Virus record (IMG/VR): IMGVR_UViG_3300037064_000038
Location: 1-24,684 of that record
DNA: 24,684 nt
Reading direction: 5' to 3' (one strand)
From: a virus
Part shown: positions 5,632-13,267 of the stretch, one piece after another
Position numbering within the stretch: position 1 is the stretch's first letter
Layout: each line of letters starts with the position of its first letter
The notes under the pieces: model-generated
The model's database searches: none
The model's input: the letters and a program-made list of their open reading frames with translations, nothing else
What the model was told of the DNA's origin: nothing
Made by a program: the position numbers and the translations under genes

Positions 5632-6867
5632 ATGTCTAAAAACCCTTTAAAGCTTTCGAGTTATAAAGAAATTTCAACCAATTTGATAAAAACTTACTCT
5701 AATAATTCAAGAAATCATTCAGAGCATCAGATTGATCAAATAGTTAAATCTATCACAGAGTTTGGGTTTACCAATCCCTTATTAATCGACGAAAATAATC
5801 AGATTATTGCAGGACATGGGCGATTAGAGGCGGCTAAGATATTAAATATCGAATCATTACCTTGTATTGTATTTTCACATCTTACGCAAACTCAGAAGCG
5901 GGCTTATATCATTGCTGATAATAAACTTGCACTTAATGCAGGCTGGGATATATCAAAACTGCAAACAGAATTTGAGTTGTTACGTGATGAGGATTTTAAC
6001 CTTGAGTTGACGGGCTTTAGTCTTGAAGAGCTGATTGATATCTTTCCCGATGATAATCCTGAGGTGTTTTGTGATGAGGATGATTGTCCAGTAATCCCAG
6101 AGGAGCCAATTACTAAGCCTGGTGATATATGGGTATTAGGTGACCATCGATTAATGTGTGGAGATAGTACTTCGATTGATGCGGTTGATAAGCTCATGAA
6201 TGGCGTTAAGGCTGATATGGTATTTACCGATCCTCCTTATGGTGTAAATTTTGAACAGGGCAAGTTTATTGGTCGTGATAAACAAGCCAAAAATAGGAAT
6301 TTTCAGCCTATTCTCAACGATGAAAAGAAAGGTGATGAATTAAAGGAATTTCTTAAAGAATGCTTCACTAATTCCTCGTGCCTTTCGGATTGCTGCAGTA
6401 TTTATGTTTGGTCGCCATCTTTGGTTGAGGGTTTTGCGATTTTAAATAGCTTATTAGAATCAGGATGGCATATCCAGTCACAAATTATATGGAACAAATC
6501 CCCTTTTGTAATTGGAAGAGCAGATTATCATTGGAAGCATGAAGTATGCTGGTATGGTTATAAAGGAAAGAATCATCAATGGCATGGAGGTCGCACTAAA
6601 GCAACAGTTTGGGATGTGGCTAAAACAAATACTTCTAATCTTCATCCTACTATGAAGCCGACAGCCCTGGCCGAGATAGCCTGTGAAAATTCCACTAAAA
6701 AAGGTGATTCAGTACTTGATCTATTCGGCGGCTCAGGCTCAACCCTAATCGCCTGCGAGAAAACACAAAGAAAATGCTTTATGATGGAGCTTGACCCTAA
6801 ATATTGTGATGTCATAATCAAAAGATGGGAAAATTATAGCGGTAAAAAAGCTATTTTGGAGCAGTGA
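5632..6867 (+). CDS. ParB-like domain / DNA methyltransferase fusion
   Basis: The product is about 411 residues. I chose the ATG at 5632, 6 bases after AAGGA; the ATG at 5629 is possible and the TTG at 5626 unlikely. Residues about 15-110 form a ParB/Spo0J N-terminal domain, with IIAGHGRLEAA as its signature. The rest is an N4-cytosine/N6-adenine methyltransferase of the permuted (beta) order: catalytic TDPPYGVNF near 200 comes before the SAM site LDLFGGSGSTLIAC near 365-377, with HPTMKP between. It would transfer a methyl group from SAM to phage or host DNA, most likely for protection from host restriction. The same fusion is common beside terminase genes in phages. No cognate restriction gene is seen, so it acts as an orphan enzyme. 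Confidence 0.92.
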   Translation: MSKNPLKLSSYKEISTNLIKTYSNNSRNHSEHQIDQIVKSITEFGFTNPLLIDENNQIIAGHGRLEAAKILNIESLPCIVFSHLTQTQKRAYIIADNKLALNAGWDISKLQTEFELLRDEDFNLELTGFSLEELIDIFPDDNPEVFCDEDDCPVIPEEPITKPGDIWVLGDHRLMCGDSTSIDAVDKLMNGVKADMVFTDPPYGVNFEQGKFIGRDKQAKNRNFQPILNDEKKGDELKEFLKECFTNSSCLSDCCSIYVWSPSLVEGFAILNSLLESGWHIQSQIIWNKSPFVIGRADYHWKHEVCWYGYKGKNHQWHGGRTKATVWDVAKTNTSNLHPTMKPTALAEIACENSTKKGDSVLDLFGGSGSTLIACEKTQRKCFMMELDPKYCDVIIKRWENYSGKKAILEQ

Positions 6868-7235
6868 TGCCAGATAATACGCCACATGTCCCCACAGACA
6901 AATCAAGAGCTGAAGTATCGGCACTTAAAAGCTTTGGTCATACACATGAAGAAATTGCGTTGTTTCTTGATATTTCAGAGAAATCATTGGTTAAATATTA
7001 TAAGCGTGAGCTTGATACAGCTATTGTTAAAGCAAATGCGCAAGTAGCTAATAAGTTATTTAAAAAAGCAATAGAAGAAAATGATTTGCCGGCTCAGATA
7101 TTTTGGCTTAAAACTAGAGCACGCTGGCGTACAGCTGACAAAGAACAGGATATAAAAGAGGTTGCAGATACATTAATGATAGAGCTTAAAGACATACGAG
7201 CTAAATTGGCAGAGCAGAATAAAAGTGAATATTAA
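6867..7235 (+). CDS. Candidate terminase small subunit
   Basis: The product is 122 residues from the ATG at 6867, which shares one base with the methyltransferase stop (TGATG); a GTG one codon earlier is possible. Residues 15-50 look like a helix-turn-helix (SALKSFGHTHEEIALFLDISEKSLVKYY), followed by a helical stretch and ARWRTADKE. This matches short phage small-terminase or terminase-associated proteins that recognise packaging sites. Position between the methyltransferase and terL supports it. The 1 kb gap to terL is longer than usual, so a plain DNA-binding regulator remains possible. Confidence 0.55.
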   Translation: MPDNTPHVPTDKSRAEVSALKSFGHTHEEIALFLDISEKSLVKYYKRELDTAIVKANAQVANKLFKKAIEENDLPAQIFWLKTRARWRTADKEQDIKEVADTLMIELKDIRAKLAEQNKSEY

Positions 7236-7381
7236 TGAGCAATAGAAAGTACATGGCTTTTAGCGTTATCGCTTTAATATTGGTACTAATTCCTTATTAT
7301 TTTCTTATCACTTATAAATATAACGAATGCAGAAAAATGAATGGTGAAAAATTGTATTGTTTTTTAAATGCTGCGAAATAA
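7235..7381 (+). CDS. 48-residue single-pass membrane protein
   Basis: The ATG shares one base with the upstream TAA. The product (MSNRKYMAFSVIALILVLIP...) has a short basic N-terminus, one transmembrane helix (residues about 7-25) and a polar tail with two Cys (ECRKMNGEKLYC). Topology would be N-in with the Cys-bearing tail in the periplasm, where a disulfide could form. Unknown function. Confidence 0.55.
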   Translation: MSNRKYMAFSVIALILVLIPYYFLITYKYNECRKMNGEKLYCFLNAAK

Positions 7382-7387
7382 ATAAAA

Positions 7388-7579
7388 GTGAATGTTAACG
7401 ATAAAGTTTTTTTAAAGAAGTCCACTGAAGACGATGGGCTTTATTATACTATTAATTCAATTAGTGACGATGAAATTGTTATGAGTCGTAATCAACCGCC
7501 TATTATAAATGAAATTGAAGGTAGGTTGATCTTTGAGCGACAGGAAGATGAAATAATAACCATTGCTTTAAATAAATGA
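7388..7579 (+). CDS. Small phage protein, GTG start
   Basis: The product is 63 residues from a GTG at 7388; no better start exists and no strong ribosome site is seen. It begins MNVNDKVFLKKSTEDDGLYY and has the alternating pattern of a small beta-barrel (KOW/SH3-like), similar in style to the gene at 1269. The 3' end overlaps the next start as ATGA. Function unknown. Confidence 0.5.
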   Translation: MNVNDKVFLKKSTEDDGLYYTINSISDDEIVMSRNQPPIINEIEGRLIFERQEDEIITIALNK

Positions 7580-7758
7580 ACCTATGGGCAATATCACTAA
7601 TAATCTGCTGGCACGGATGTATATTAAAAGACCATGAAACGGTGTTATTTATGCAAACTTACTCTTGCGATAATGTGAGCCCGTCCATTTATAAGCACAA
7701 AGATTATATTTTTAAATTGCATGGCGAATATTGCCAGTTGATTAAAAAGGATAAATAA
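7576..7758 (+). CDS. Small protein with hydrophobic N-terminus
   Basis: The product is 60 residues. The ATG overlaps the upstream stop (ATGA), which favours this start over an internal ATG at 7651. The N-terminus NLWAISLIICWHGC is hydrophobic and could be a weak signal or membrane anchor; the rest is polar. Its last 9 codons lie in the first copy of a 20-bp direct repeat. Its stop shares a base with the next ATG. Confidence 0.45.
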   Translation: MNLWAISLIICWHGCILKDHETVLFMQTYSCDNVSPSIYKHKDYIFKLHGEYCQLIKKDK

Positions 7759-7964
7759 TGACACGGATAAATGCTACTGTGATTAATCCTGATTCACACG
7801 GGTACATCCTTGCCGAAAATGATGAATCATTAATAATGATAGAGCGGCTGAATAATTTGATTGATAATTTAAAAGCTGAGGATGCAATAAGCTATATTAG
7901 TCTCGGCGGCAACGCATTTGATGTTAGAAAAGAATTGCCAGTTGATTAAAAAGAATAAATGACA
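7730..7964 (+). repeat. Pair of direct repeats around a small gene
   Basis: ATTGCCAGTTGATTAAAAAG is identical at 7730-7749 and 7934-7953, and similarity runs on through 'GATAAATAATGACA' / 'AATAAATGACA' to 7763 and 7964. The copies are 204 bases apart and are read in different frames, so they are not a conserved protein motif. After copy 1 the ATGACA is a start codon; after copy 2 it is the 5' edge of the tRNA-like RNA. Confidence 0.85.
7758..7949 (+). CDS. Small phage protein between direct repeats
   Basis: The product is 63 residues, with AAGGATAA 5' of the ATG as ribosome site. It begins MTRINATVINPDSHGYILAE and has no recognised motif. The gene lies between two copies of a 20-bp direct repeat (7730 and 7934), and its own last codons (LPVD) are read from the second copy. 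This suggests the gene was inserted or duplicated as a unit. Confidence 0.5.
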   Translation: MTRINATVINPDSHGYILAENDESLIMIERLNNLIDNLKAEDAISYISLGGNAFDVRKELPVD

Positions 7965-8094
7965 AAAGCATCGCGGACAGTGACGCGACAATAGTACTTT
8001 TAATCCCTGAGCCATATTTGGATTAGTCGGAGACCTGGGACTGAGTTGCCGTGTGAAACTAATCAATAGCAGGTGCAATTCCTGCCTTTTGTCA
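7960..8094 (+). ncRNA. Putative tRNA-like structured RNA
   Basis: TGACAAAAG (7960-7968) pairs perfectly over 9 bp with CTTTTGTCA (8086-8094). The 3' arm directly abuts a 5-bp stem with 7-base loop, GCAGG-TGCAATT-CCTGC (8069-8085), the geometry and near-consensus loop of a tRNA T-arm. On the 5' side two bases (CA) lead to a D-arm-like hairpin TCGCG-GACAGTGA-CGCGA (7971-7988). The middle, about 80 bases, has GATTAGT (8021-8027) pairing with ACTAATC (8058-8064), exclusive with TAATCC (8001-8006) and GGATTA (8020-8025). No normal anticodon arm fits and the D-loop lacks GG, so it is not an ordinary tRNA. It could be a tRNA mimic, a packaging RNA or site near terL, or a regulatory RNA. Confidence 0.6.
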
Positions 8095-8101
8095 CTTAAT
8101 A

Positions 8102-8202
8102 TTAAAGCAAGAAACGTCAACCTGGGTAAGATTAATTATCTTTTAATTAGGTCAGTATAGAAATAACCAGATGCACTTAAATAGCTGCATGGCTTGCTTT
8201 AA
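8102..8202 (+). other. Second large stem-loop structure before terL
   Basis: TTAAAGCAAG (8102-8111) pairs perfectly with CTTGCTTTAA (8193-8202). Inside lie AAGAT-TAATT-ATCTT, enclosed by ACCT/AGGT, and ATGCA/TGCAT around 10 bases. Together they would make a branched RNA of about 100 bases just downstream of the tRNA-like one. The sequence is AT-rich, so chance pairing of the inner stems is a real possibility. With the tRNA-like RNA it accounts for most of the gene-free stretch 7950-8226. Confidence 0.4.
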
Positions 8203-8226
8203 TTAATTTTGTCACTATAGGATGTT

Positions 8227-8388
8227 ATGGCGATTGACTTGGAAAAAGAACAATTAGACAAGAAAGTTAAAATTTTTCATGAAGTTTGTTTATTATATAT
8301 AAATAAGCAATTCGAAGAATCAGGTAGTGATATTAGATTTCGGGTCGCTGAAGATTTCAATGTAAAACCGGAATCAATTAATGATTGA
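8227..8388 (+). CDS. 53-residue protein overlapping terL
   Basis: The ATG follows GGATGTT and the frame runs to TGA at 8386, overlapping the terL start by 8 bases (ATGATTGA), so it is translationally coupled to terL. The product (MAIDLEKEQLDKKVKIFHEV...) is charged and helical, ending RVAEDFNVKPESIND. Its place resembles a terminase-associated or very small TerS-like protein, but it is too short to judge. Confidence 0.55.
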   Translation: MAIDLEKEQLDKKVKIFHEVCLLYINKQFEESGSDIRFRVAEDFNVKPESIND

Positions 8389-9919
8389 CCTAGAAAGAGA
8401 GCATCTGGCAGCACAACTAAAAGGCTCATTGCTTGAGTTTACAAAGACATTTTATCCTTTGCTTACTGGTCGTCAATACATTATCAGTTGCCCCTTAGGA
8501 CGAGAGCCTCACGCAATCACGGTATGCCGTGAGTTAACAAGCCTCTTTCATCAGCAAAGACCAGCATTTGGTAAAGGAATCAATATTCCTCCAGGTTACG
8601 GAAAGAGCGTCATGTGCTGCATGTTCGTGGCATGGTGTTTCGCGCAATACCCTGATTGTAACTTTCTGTACATATCTTACTCGCACGACTTGGCCTCGAA
8701 ACATACGGCATTCATCAAGCAAATAATGACCAAAAAGCATTATAGGTACTTATTTGATGTCAATATAAGTTCCGACAGTCGCGCCAAAGATAATTTTAAA
8801 ACAGTACAAGGTGGCGAAGTAGCTGCGTTTGGTGCCGCTGGTGGTATCACAGGATGCAATGCAGGCAATCCGGGCTTGGACAGATTCTCAGGCTGTGTAA
8901 TCATCGACGATGCGCACAAGCCCGATGAAGTTCATTCTGCAACTACTCGTGCAACCGTAATACGAAACTATCAAGAGACCATCTTACAGCGACCACGAGA
9001 TGAAAACGTCCCAATCTTATTTATAGGGCAAAGGCTGCATGAGGATGACCTGGCTGCCTTTCTTTTGTCTGGTAAAGACGTTAGAGAATGGGACTTCACC
9101 GTGCTTGAAGGAATAGACAAAGCAGGTAATGCGCTCTATCCAGAGATGCAGTCATTAAGATACCTGCAAGAGCTACAATTAAAACAGCCCTACGTCTTCA
9201 GCTCTCAGATACAGCAAAACCCCATACCCTCAGGTGGCGCATTATTTAAGCCCGAATGGTTCGTGTTATTAGCCGAAGAACCTAAGATAATAGCAACGTT
9301 TATCACCGCGGATACATCAGAGACTTCCAAAACATACAATGATGCAACGGTATTCAGCTTCTGGGGACTTTATGAAATCGAAGAGTTCGGCAAAAAGACA
9401 GGGCAATATGCGCTGCATTGGCTTGATTGCTGGGAAATACGTATTGAGCCAAAGGATTTACAATCAGAGTTTATGAGCTTCTATGGCGAATGCATGCTGC
9501 ACAAAGTTAAGCCACTTATAGCGATAATAGAAAAAGCATCAACAGGTGTAACCCTTATTAGCTCGCTGGAAGGTGTGCGTGGATTAACAATCAGAGAAGT
9601 TAAGCGCACCAAGGCATCAGGTAGCAAAACAGCACGATTCTTAGAGATGCAACCCATAGTATCAGCAAAAATGATATCATTTACTTATGGCGCAAAGCAT
9701 GTTGATTTATGCATCAACCATATGTCCAAAATTACAGCTAATGACAGCCACAGACATGATGATATTTGCGACACTCTTTATGACGCGATAAAACCAACGC
9801 TGATTGACAAAACCATAATAAACACTAAACTTAATCAAACTGACTATAATTCCTTGGGTCGCTCATTAAATTCAACGAATAATAAGATTACGAATCTCAA
9901 GCAAAAAGCCTATAAGTAA
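8381..9919 (+). CDS. terL: Terminase large subunit
   Basis: The 512-residue product is the packaging motor and nuclease. The ATPase half has Walker A PPGYGKS (70-76), Walker B CVIIDD (172-177) and the coupling motif FIGQR (214-218). The RNase H-like nuclease half shows the acidic triad as ITADTSE (Asp311), AIIEKAS (Glu384) and HDDICD (Asp460/461/464). The second acidic residue of Walker B is Asp, not the usual Glu, a form found in a subset of phage terminases. It would dock on the portal, pump DNA into the procapsid and cut the concatemer. It starts inside the upstream small gene and is followed by portal after 25 bases. Confidence 0.95.
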   Translation: MIDLEREHLAAQLKGSLLEFTKTFYPLLTGRQYIISCPLGREPHAITVCRELTSLFHQQRPAFGKGINIPPGYGKSVMCCMFVAWCFAQYPDCNFLYISYSHDLASKHTAFIKQIMTKKHYRYLFDVNISSDSRAKDNFKTVQGGEVAAFGAAGGITGCNAGNPGLDRFSGCVIIDDAHKPDEVHSATTRATVIRNYQETILQRPRDENVPILFIGQRLHEDDLAAFLLSGKDVREWDFTVLEGIDKAGNALYPEMQSLRYLQELQLKQPYVFSSQIQQNPIPSGGALFKPEWFVLLAEEPKIIATFITADTSETSKTYNDATVFSFWGLYEIEEFGKKTGQYALHWLDCWEIRIEPKDLQSEFMSFYGECMLHKVKPLIAIIEKASTGVTLISSLEGVRGLTIREVKRTKASGSKTARFLEMQPIVSAKMISFTYGAKHVDLCINHMSKITANDSHRHDDICDTLYDAIKPTLIDKTIINTKLNQTDYNSLGRSLNSTNNKITNLKQKAYK

Positions 9920-9944
9920 ATAAATTACACGGACAGGGGCGACA

Positions 9945-12071
9945 ATGGATGTTGCAAAACGTTATCAAGATAATTTACCGCGTATCAAAAAAGCCGTCAA
10001 AAATGGGCATGATTACTTCAGACATAACTACGACCGATACAATGAGTTCAGACGATTTGTCTTTGAGTCGAATCTCACGGGTGATGAAATTACGCTGCTT
10101 GAAAGCAGGGGGATGCCTCAGTTAGAGTTTAATATCCTTGAAGCTTATATTAGCCGATTATTGGGCGAAATGAGCAAGCAAGAGCCTGATATAGAAGTTA
10201 ATGCGGATAATCAAGAAGATGCAGACCCTTTAACTATTCGTATTGTTCAAGAGCATTTGCGTCATGTGATGCTCGATATCAATAATGAGCATACGCGTTA
10301 TGAGATATATAAAGATATCTTGTCGGGTGGGTTCGGCGTTCTTAAAGTATTCACTGATTACGAAAACCCGATGTCTATGAATCAAGCCATTATGATTGAG
10401 CGATGTGAGCCTACTCTATGCGTATTCGACAAGATTACAAAGTTCTCTCATAAAGGTGATGGCAGGTTTTGCGCCCAATTATTCCCTAAAGCAAAAGAGG
10501 ATTTCGAGGACGAATATCCCGATGTGCAATTAAATACAGTGAGCTTTAGACGTGATTTCGCGGGGTTTAGCTGGTCTTATCTTAACGATAACTCTGAAAT
10601 TGTATTACTTGCTGACTATTATGAGAAGAAGAAGAAAGAGCAAACTATAGTCCAGGTGCGTGATGGCAAAGTCATGACTATGGAAAAGTATAATAGAATG
10701 GTTGAGGAGTGGAACGATATTACCGTTCCTCCTGCTATCATAGGAAAGCCACGTAAAACAATGCGTGAAAACATCGTTCGTTATACTCTAATTGAAAACC
10801 AAGTATTGAAATATGAAGAAACCGACTTTGAGCAATTACCACTTGTTTTTGTTGATGGCAACAGTGCTCTTATTAAAACGCCAAAGAATGGCAATATACG
10901 ACAAGTTACGCGACCTTATGTGTATCATGCCAAAGGCGCGCAACGCTTAAAAAACTACGCAGGTATTGCTTTAGCCAACGAAATTGAAAACCAAATGCAA
11001 TCAAAGCTCATGGTTGCTAAAGAAGCGCTACCGAAAGAAGAGGAATTCTTGCAGGCCTACAAGGACCAACAACATGCGTCTACGTTTGTATTTAACTCGA
11101 TTCACGAAGAAAATCCAGAGATGCCTATCAGCAATCCTATCCGTGAGGTTCAGCGCATCCCGGCGCCTCCGGAAATCGTACAAGCGTTTACAGGTGCAGA
11201 CAGTCTTATCCAGGGGGTTTTGGGAAGTTATGATGCTAGCCTTGGCATCAATAATAATCAATTATCTGGTGTTGCAATCGTTGAAGGCGCTACCCAGTCC
11301 AATAGTGCAGCAATGCCTTACGTGGTTGGATACCTACAGGGCTGGCAGCGTGTGGCCGAGATTTACGTTAATCTAATGCCTAAGTACATGACCACACCAA
11401 AAACGATGCCAATCATGGATGCTAAAGGAAAGCGACACTTCGTTAAGATTAATCAGCCTGACGGTTTGCCAATTGATTTTGACCCAACAATCCTCAATGT
11501 TGTATTGAAAGCCGGTGCATCATTCCAGATTCAGAAATCAAGAACCATAGCGATGATTAAAGAAATGATGGGTATGTCGCCATTATTTGCTCAATTTATA
11601 TCCGAAAAAGGACTTGATTTTGTCTTGGATAACATGGAAGGTAAGGGCATTGAACAACTTAAAGAATTGATCGATGGATGGGTCAAAGAAATGCAGCAAC
11701 AAAAACAAATGGAAATGCAGAAACAGCAACAGGAGATGCAGAATAATCCAATGATGATTAAGAAAGAAATTGAAATGGCCAAGTTGCAACAAGAGAAAGC
11801 CAAGAATGAAGCGCAGTTTGCTGTTGATATGGAAAAAATACAGGCTCAGAAAATGGAAGTTGATGCTAAATTACATATGAATGAACAGCAATCAAGCGTG
11901 CAGTTGGTTAAGGCAATGACTGAGAGAATAGCTAAGCACACTGATTTACAAATTAAAAAAATGGATGTATCACATCGTCATTTAAAAGAAGCGATTGAAA
12001 TACATCATAAAGGACTTGAGACGCACCATAAGATTTCACAAAAAGAAAAAGGAGAGAAACAATATGGCTAA
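9945..12071 (+). CDS. Portal protein, P22-like
   Basis: The 708-residue product is the dodecameric portal through which DNA enters and leaves the head. Length is close to P22 gp1 (725) and much more than HK97-type portals. The N-terminal part has RYNEFRRFVFES, then LEFNILEAYISRLLGEMSKQEPDI, the typical 'N-x-l-x-x-yi-r-l-l-G' portal region. The core includes AGIALANEIENQMQ and a GVAIVEGATQSN stretch. From about residue 570 on it is a Gln/Met/Lys-rich helix (MQQQKQMEMQKQQQ...), corresponding to the helical barrel of P22-type portals. AGGGG before the ATG is the ribosome site. It sits directly after terL as in P22-like genomes. The last 8 bases overlap the next gene. Confidence 0.92.
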   Translation: MDVAKRYQDNLPRIKKAVKNGHDYFRHNYDRYNEFRRFVFESNLTGDEITLLESRGMPQLEFNILEAYISRLLGEMSKQEPDIEVNADNQEDADPLTIRIVQEHLRHVMLDINNEHTRYEIYKDILSGGFGVLKVFTDYENPMSMNQAIMIERCEPTLCVFDKITKFSHKGDGRFCAQLFPKAKEDFEDEYPDVQLNTVSFRRDFAGFSWSYLNDNSEIVLLADYYEKKKKEQTIVQVRDGKVMTMEKYNRMVEEWNDITVPPAIIGKPRKTMRENIVRYTLIENQVLKYEETDFEQLPLVFVDGNSALIKTPKNGNIRQVTRPYVYHAKGAQRLKNYAGIALANEIENQMQSKLMVAKEALPKEEEFLQAYKDQQHASTFVFNSIHEENPEMPISNPIREVQRIPAPPEIVQAFTGADSLIQGVLGSYDASLGINNNQLSGVAIVEGATQSNSAAMPYVVGYLQGWQRVAEIYVNLMPKYMTTPKTMPIMDAKGKRHFVKINQPDGLPIDFDPTILNVVLKAGASFQIQKSRTIAMIKEMMGMSPLFAQFISEKGLDFVLDNMEGKGIEQLKELIDGWVKEMQQQKQMEMQKQQQEMQNNPMMIKKEIEMAKLQQEKAKNEAQFAVDMEKIQAQKMEVDAKLHMNEQQSSVQLVKAMTERIAKHTDLQIKKMDVSHRHLKEAIEIHHKGLETHHKISQKEKGEKQYG

Positions 12072-12237
12072 AAAACCAACGTGGTCTGACCTTCACGAGG
12101 CCACATTTAAGGATATCAAGCGGGTTTACAAACTCAATGATAGGCAGTTGGAAAACTCAGTTCGCAAGCACATGGATGGTGCCAATCCAGCAGAGCGCCG
12201 CGACCTCTATAAAACTGTTTGGTGTAAGCCTAAATGA
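12064..12237 (+). CDS. 57-residue basic protein after portal
   Basis: GGAG 9 bases before the ATG at 12064 supports this start, inside the portal's last codons. An in-frame ATG at 11995 would only extend it into portal-coding sequence. The product (MAKKPTWSDLHEATFKDIKR...) is basic and probably helical, with a conserved-looking DGANPAERRDLY. It is unrecognised and is the first of eleven very small genes up to 14031. Confidence 0.6.
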   Translation: MAKKPTWSDLHEATFKDIKRVYKLNDRQLENSVRKHMDGANPAERRDLYKTVWCKPK

Positions 12238-12410
12238 TTAAAAAAGAAAAACATGGCTTTAGTTGCGCATTTAATGTTCGTGATGCAAGTAATTTAGATT
12301 ATGAAATTAAACCTGTATGGGCTGAATTAGAAAGCACATCAAAGAACATTATTGATAAGCCGGGACTATATTCTATACAAGTTGTCATTGAAAAATTAAA
12401 AGATATTTAA
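12234..12410 (+). CDS. 58-residue protein, unknown
   Basis: ATG overlaps the upstream stop (ATGA) and the frame ends at TAA 12408. The product (MIKKEKHGFSCAFNVRDASN...) alternates polar and hydrophobic residues and ends SIQVVIEKLKDI, which suggests a small beta-alpha fold. Not recognised. Confidence 0.55.
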   Translation: MIKKEKHGFSCAFNVRDASNLDYEIKPVWAELESTSKNIIDKPGLYSIQVVIEKLKDI

Positions 12411-12422
12411 ATAGGATTAATC

Positions 12423-12536
12423 ATGGGAAACATGCAATTAAATTTCAAAGGATATAATTCGCTTATTGATTATTTGGACAGCTGCAAAGATTTGTTAATT
12501 TTCCCAAAGCGTAGAAGGAAAGGAAAATGCCATTAA
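12423..12536 (+). CDS. 37-residue basic microprotein
   Basis: TAGGATTAATC precedes the ATG as a ribosome site. The product begins MGNMQLNFKGYNSLIDYLDS and ends in the basic run FPKRRRKGKCH. The 3' end overlaps the next gene by 10 bases in another frame. Weak on its own; supported by spacing and by the matching style of its neighbours. Confidence 0.4.
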   Translation: MGNMQLNFKGYNSLIDYLDSCKDLLIFPKRRRKGKCH

Positions 12537-12673
12537 TTAAAGGCGCCAAAGCCAAAACCAAAAAAGGGTTCTCTACCAACGTAAAAAGAGAAATTGACTC
12601 AGGAAAAAAACAGTCCCAAGCGGTAGCTATTGCATATAGTGAGGCACGCAAAGGCAAGGGGAAAAGAAAATGA
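12527..12673 (+). CDS. 48-residue Lys-rich phage protein
   Basis: AAGGAAA directly precedes the ATG. The product reads MPLIKGAKAKTKKGFSTNVK and later SGKKQSQAVAIAYSEARKGK. This matches a widespread short phage family with the pattern 'K-x-N-v-k-x-E-i-x-x-G-k-x-x-k-Q-A-v-A-I-A', recalled and not searched. It is strongly basic and may bind DNA or be packaged. Its TGA overlaps the next ATG. Confidence 0.7.
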   Translation: MPLIKGAKAKTKKGFSTNVKREIDSGKKQSQAVAIAYSEARKGKGKRK

Positions 12674-12939
12674 TTGATGATGAAACTGATTCGTTGGGTT
12701 ATCTTGAAACTATAGAGAGAGACAAAGAAAAAATGATTGAAATAAACGACTGGGAAGTGCAGCAAGAAAAAGGACTATTTGTAAAAGTATTTACTAAGAA
12801 GTACGATAGGTCTATGTCGTCATTCATCTCTGGTGCAGACCAATTAAAGTCTGGAGATAAGAAAAAACTTATTGATGATAAAATTACTGAATTGAAAAAT
12901 GAGTTAACAGATTTTATAAACAAGGAGCGTAAATCATGA
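12670..12939 (+). CDS. Small charged protein, unknown
   Basis: The product is 89 residues with ATGA overlaps at both ends. It is highly charged (ERDKEKMIEINDWEVQQEKG; KSGDKKKLIDDKITELKNEL) and predicted helical with a C-terminal coiled coil. No recognised domain. Confidence 0.6.
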   Translation: MIDDETDSLGYLETIERDKEKMIEINDWEVQQEKGLFVKVFTKKYDRSMSSFISGADQLKSGDKKKLIDDKITELKNELTDFINKERKS

Positions 12940-13037
12940 AATCAAAAGACAAAATGAAAAAAGATAAAAAGCATGCCGATGCCAAAGAAGATAAGAAACT
13001 TGTTAAGAAAATGGTAAAAAAAGACTGCATGAAATAG
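12936..13037 (+). CDS. 33-residue Lys-rich microprotein
   Basis: ATG overlaps the previous stop (ATGA), with AAGGAG about 8 bases upstream. The product (MKSKDKMKKDKKHADAKEDK...) is close to half Lys and ends KKDCMK. It lacks hydrophobic residues and must be disordered unless bound to nucleic acid. The coupling and ribosome site support translation. Confidence 0.5.
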   Translation: MKSKDKMKKDKKHADAKEDKKLVKKMVKKDCMK

Positions 13038-13046
13038 GGATTAATC

Positions 13047-13259
13047 ATGAAATCAAACCCGTACAATAAGCGCGAAGATAAGAACGCCAAGAAAGCGATG
13101 GAATCCACTGAGCGTGGTGTTAAACCTGTTGCCAAAGACACTAATAAGACAAGAAGACCTGAAACTAAGGCGCGTCTTGTTGGCGTTACAGAAAAGAAAG
13201 CAACCCCAAAATCAAATCTCAAAAGAGATATGAAAAAACCAATGAAAACTAATAAATAA
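13047..13259 (+). CDS. 70-residue basic disordered protein
   Basis: A GGGATTAATC site precedes the ATG. The product (MKSNPYNKREDKNAKKAMES...) is rich in Lys, Thr, Pro and Arg, with no hydrophobic core, and ends KKPMKTNK. Composition is histone-tail-like, which suggests DNA binding or packaging with DNA. Function inferred from composition only. Confidence 0.6.
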   Translation: MKSNPYNKREDKNAKKAMESTERGVKPVAKDTNKTRRPETKARLVGVTEKKATPKSNLKRDMKKPMKTNK

Positions 13260-13267
13260 GGATATTT

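Noticed and set aside
7960-8094. Calling the tRNA-like element a normal tRNA gene.
   Set aside because: At about 135 bases it is too long, has no anticodon arm in the expected place, and its D-loop lacks the conserved GG.
8212-8221. TCACTATAGG before the gene at 8227, identical to the core of a T7 RNA polymerase promoter; a similar GTCAGTATAG lies 60 bases upstream.
   Set aside because: The upstream half of the T7 consensus is not matched, no T7-like RNA polymerase gene is in the window, and no other copies precede other genes. Probably chance in AT-rich DNA.
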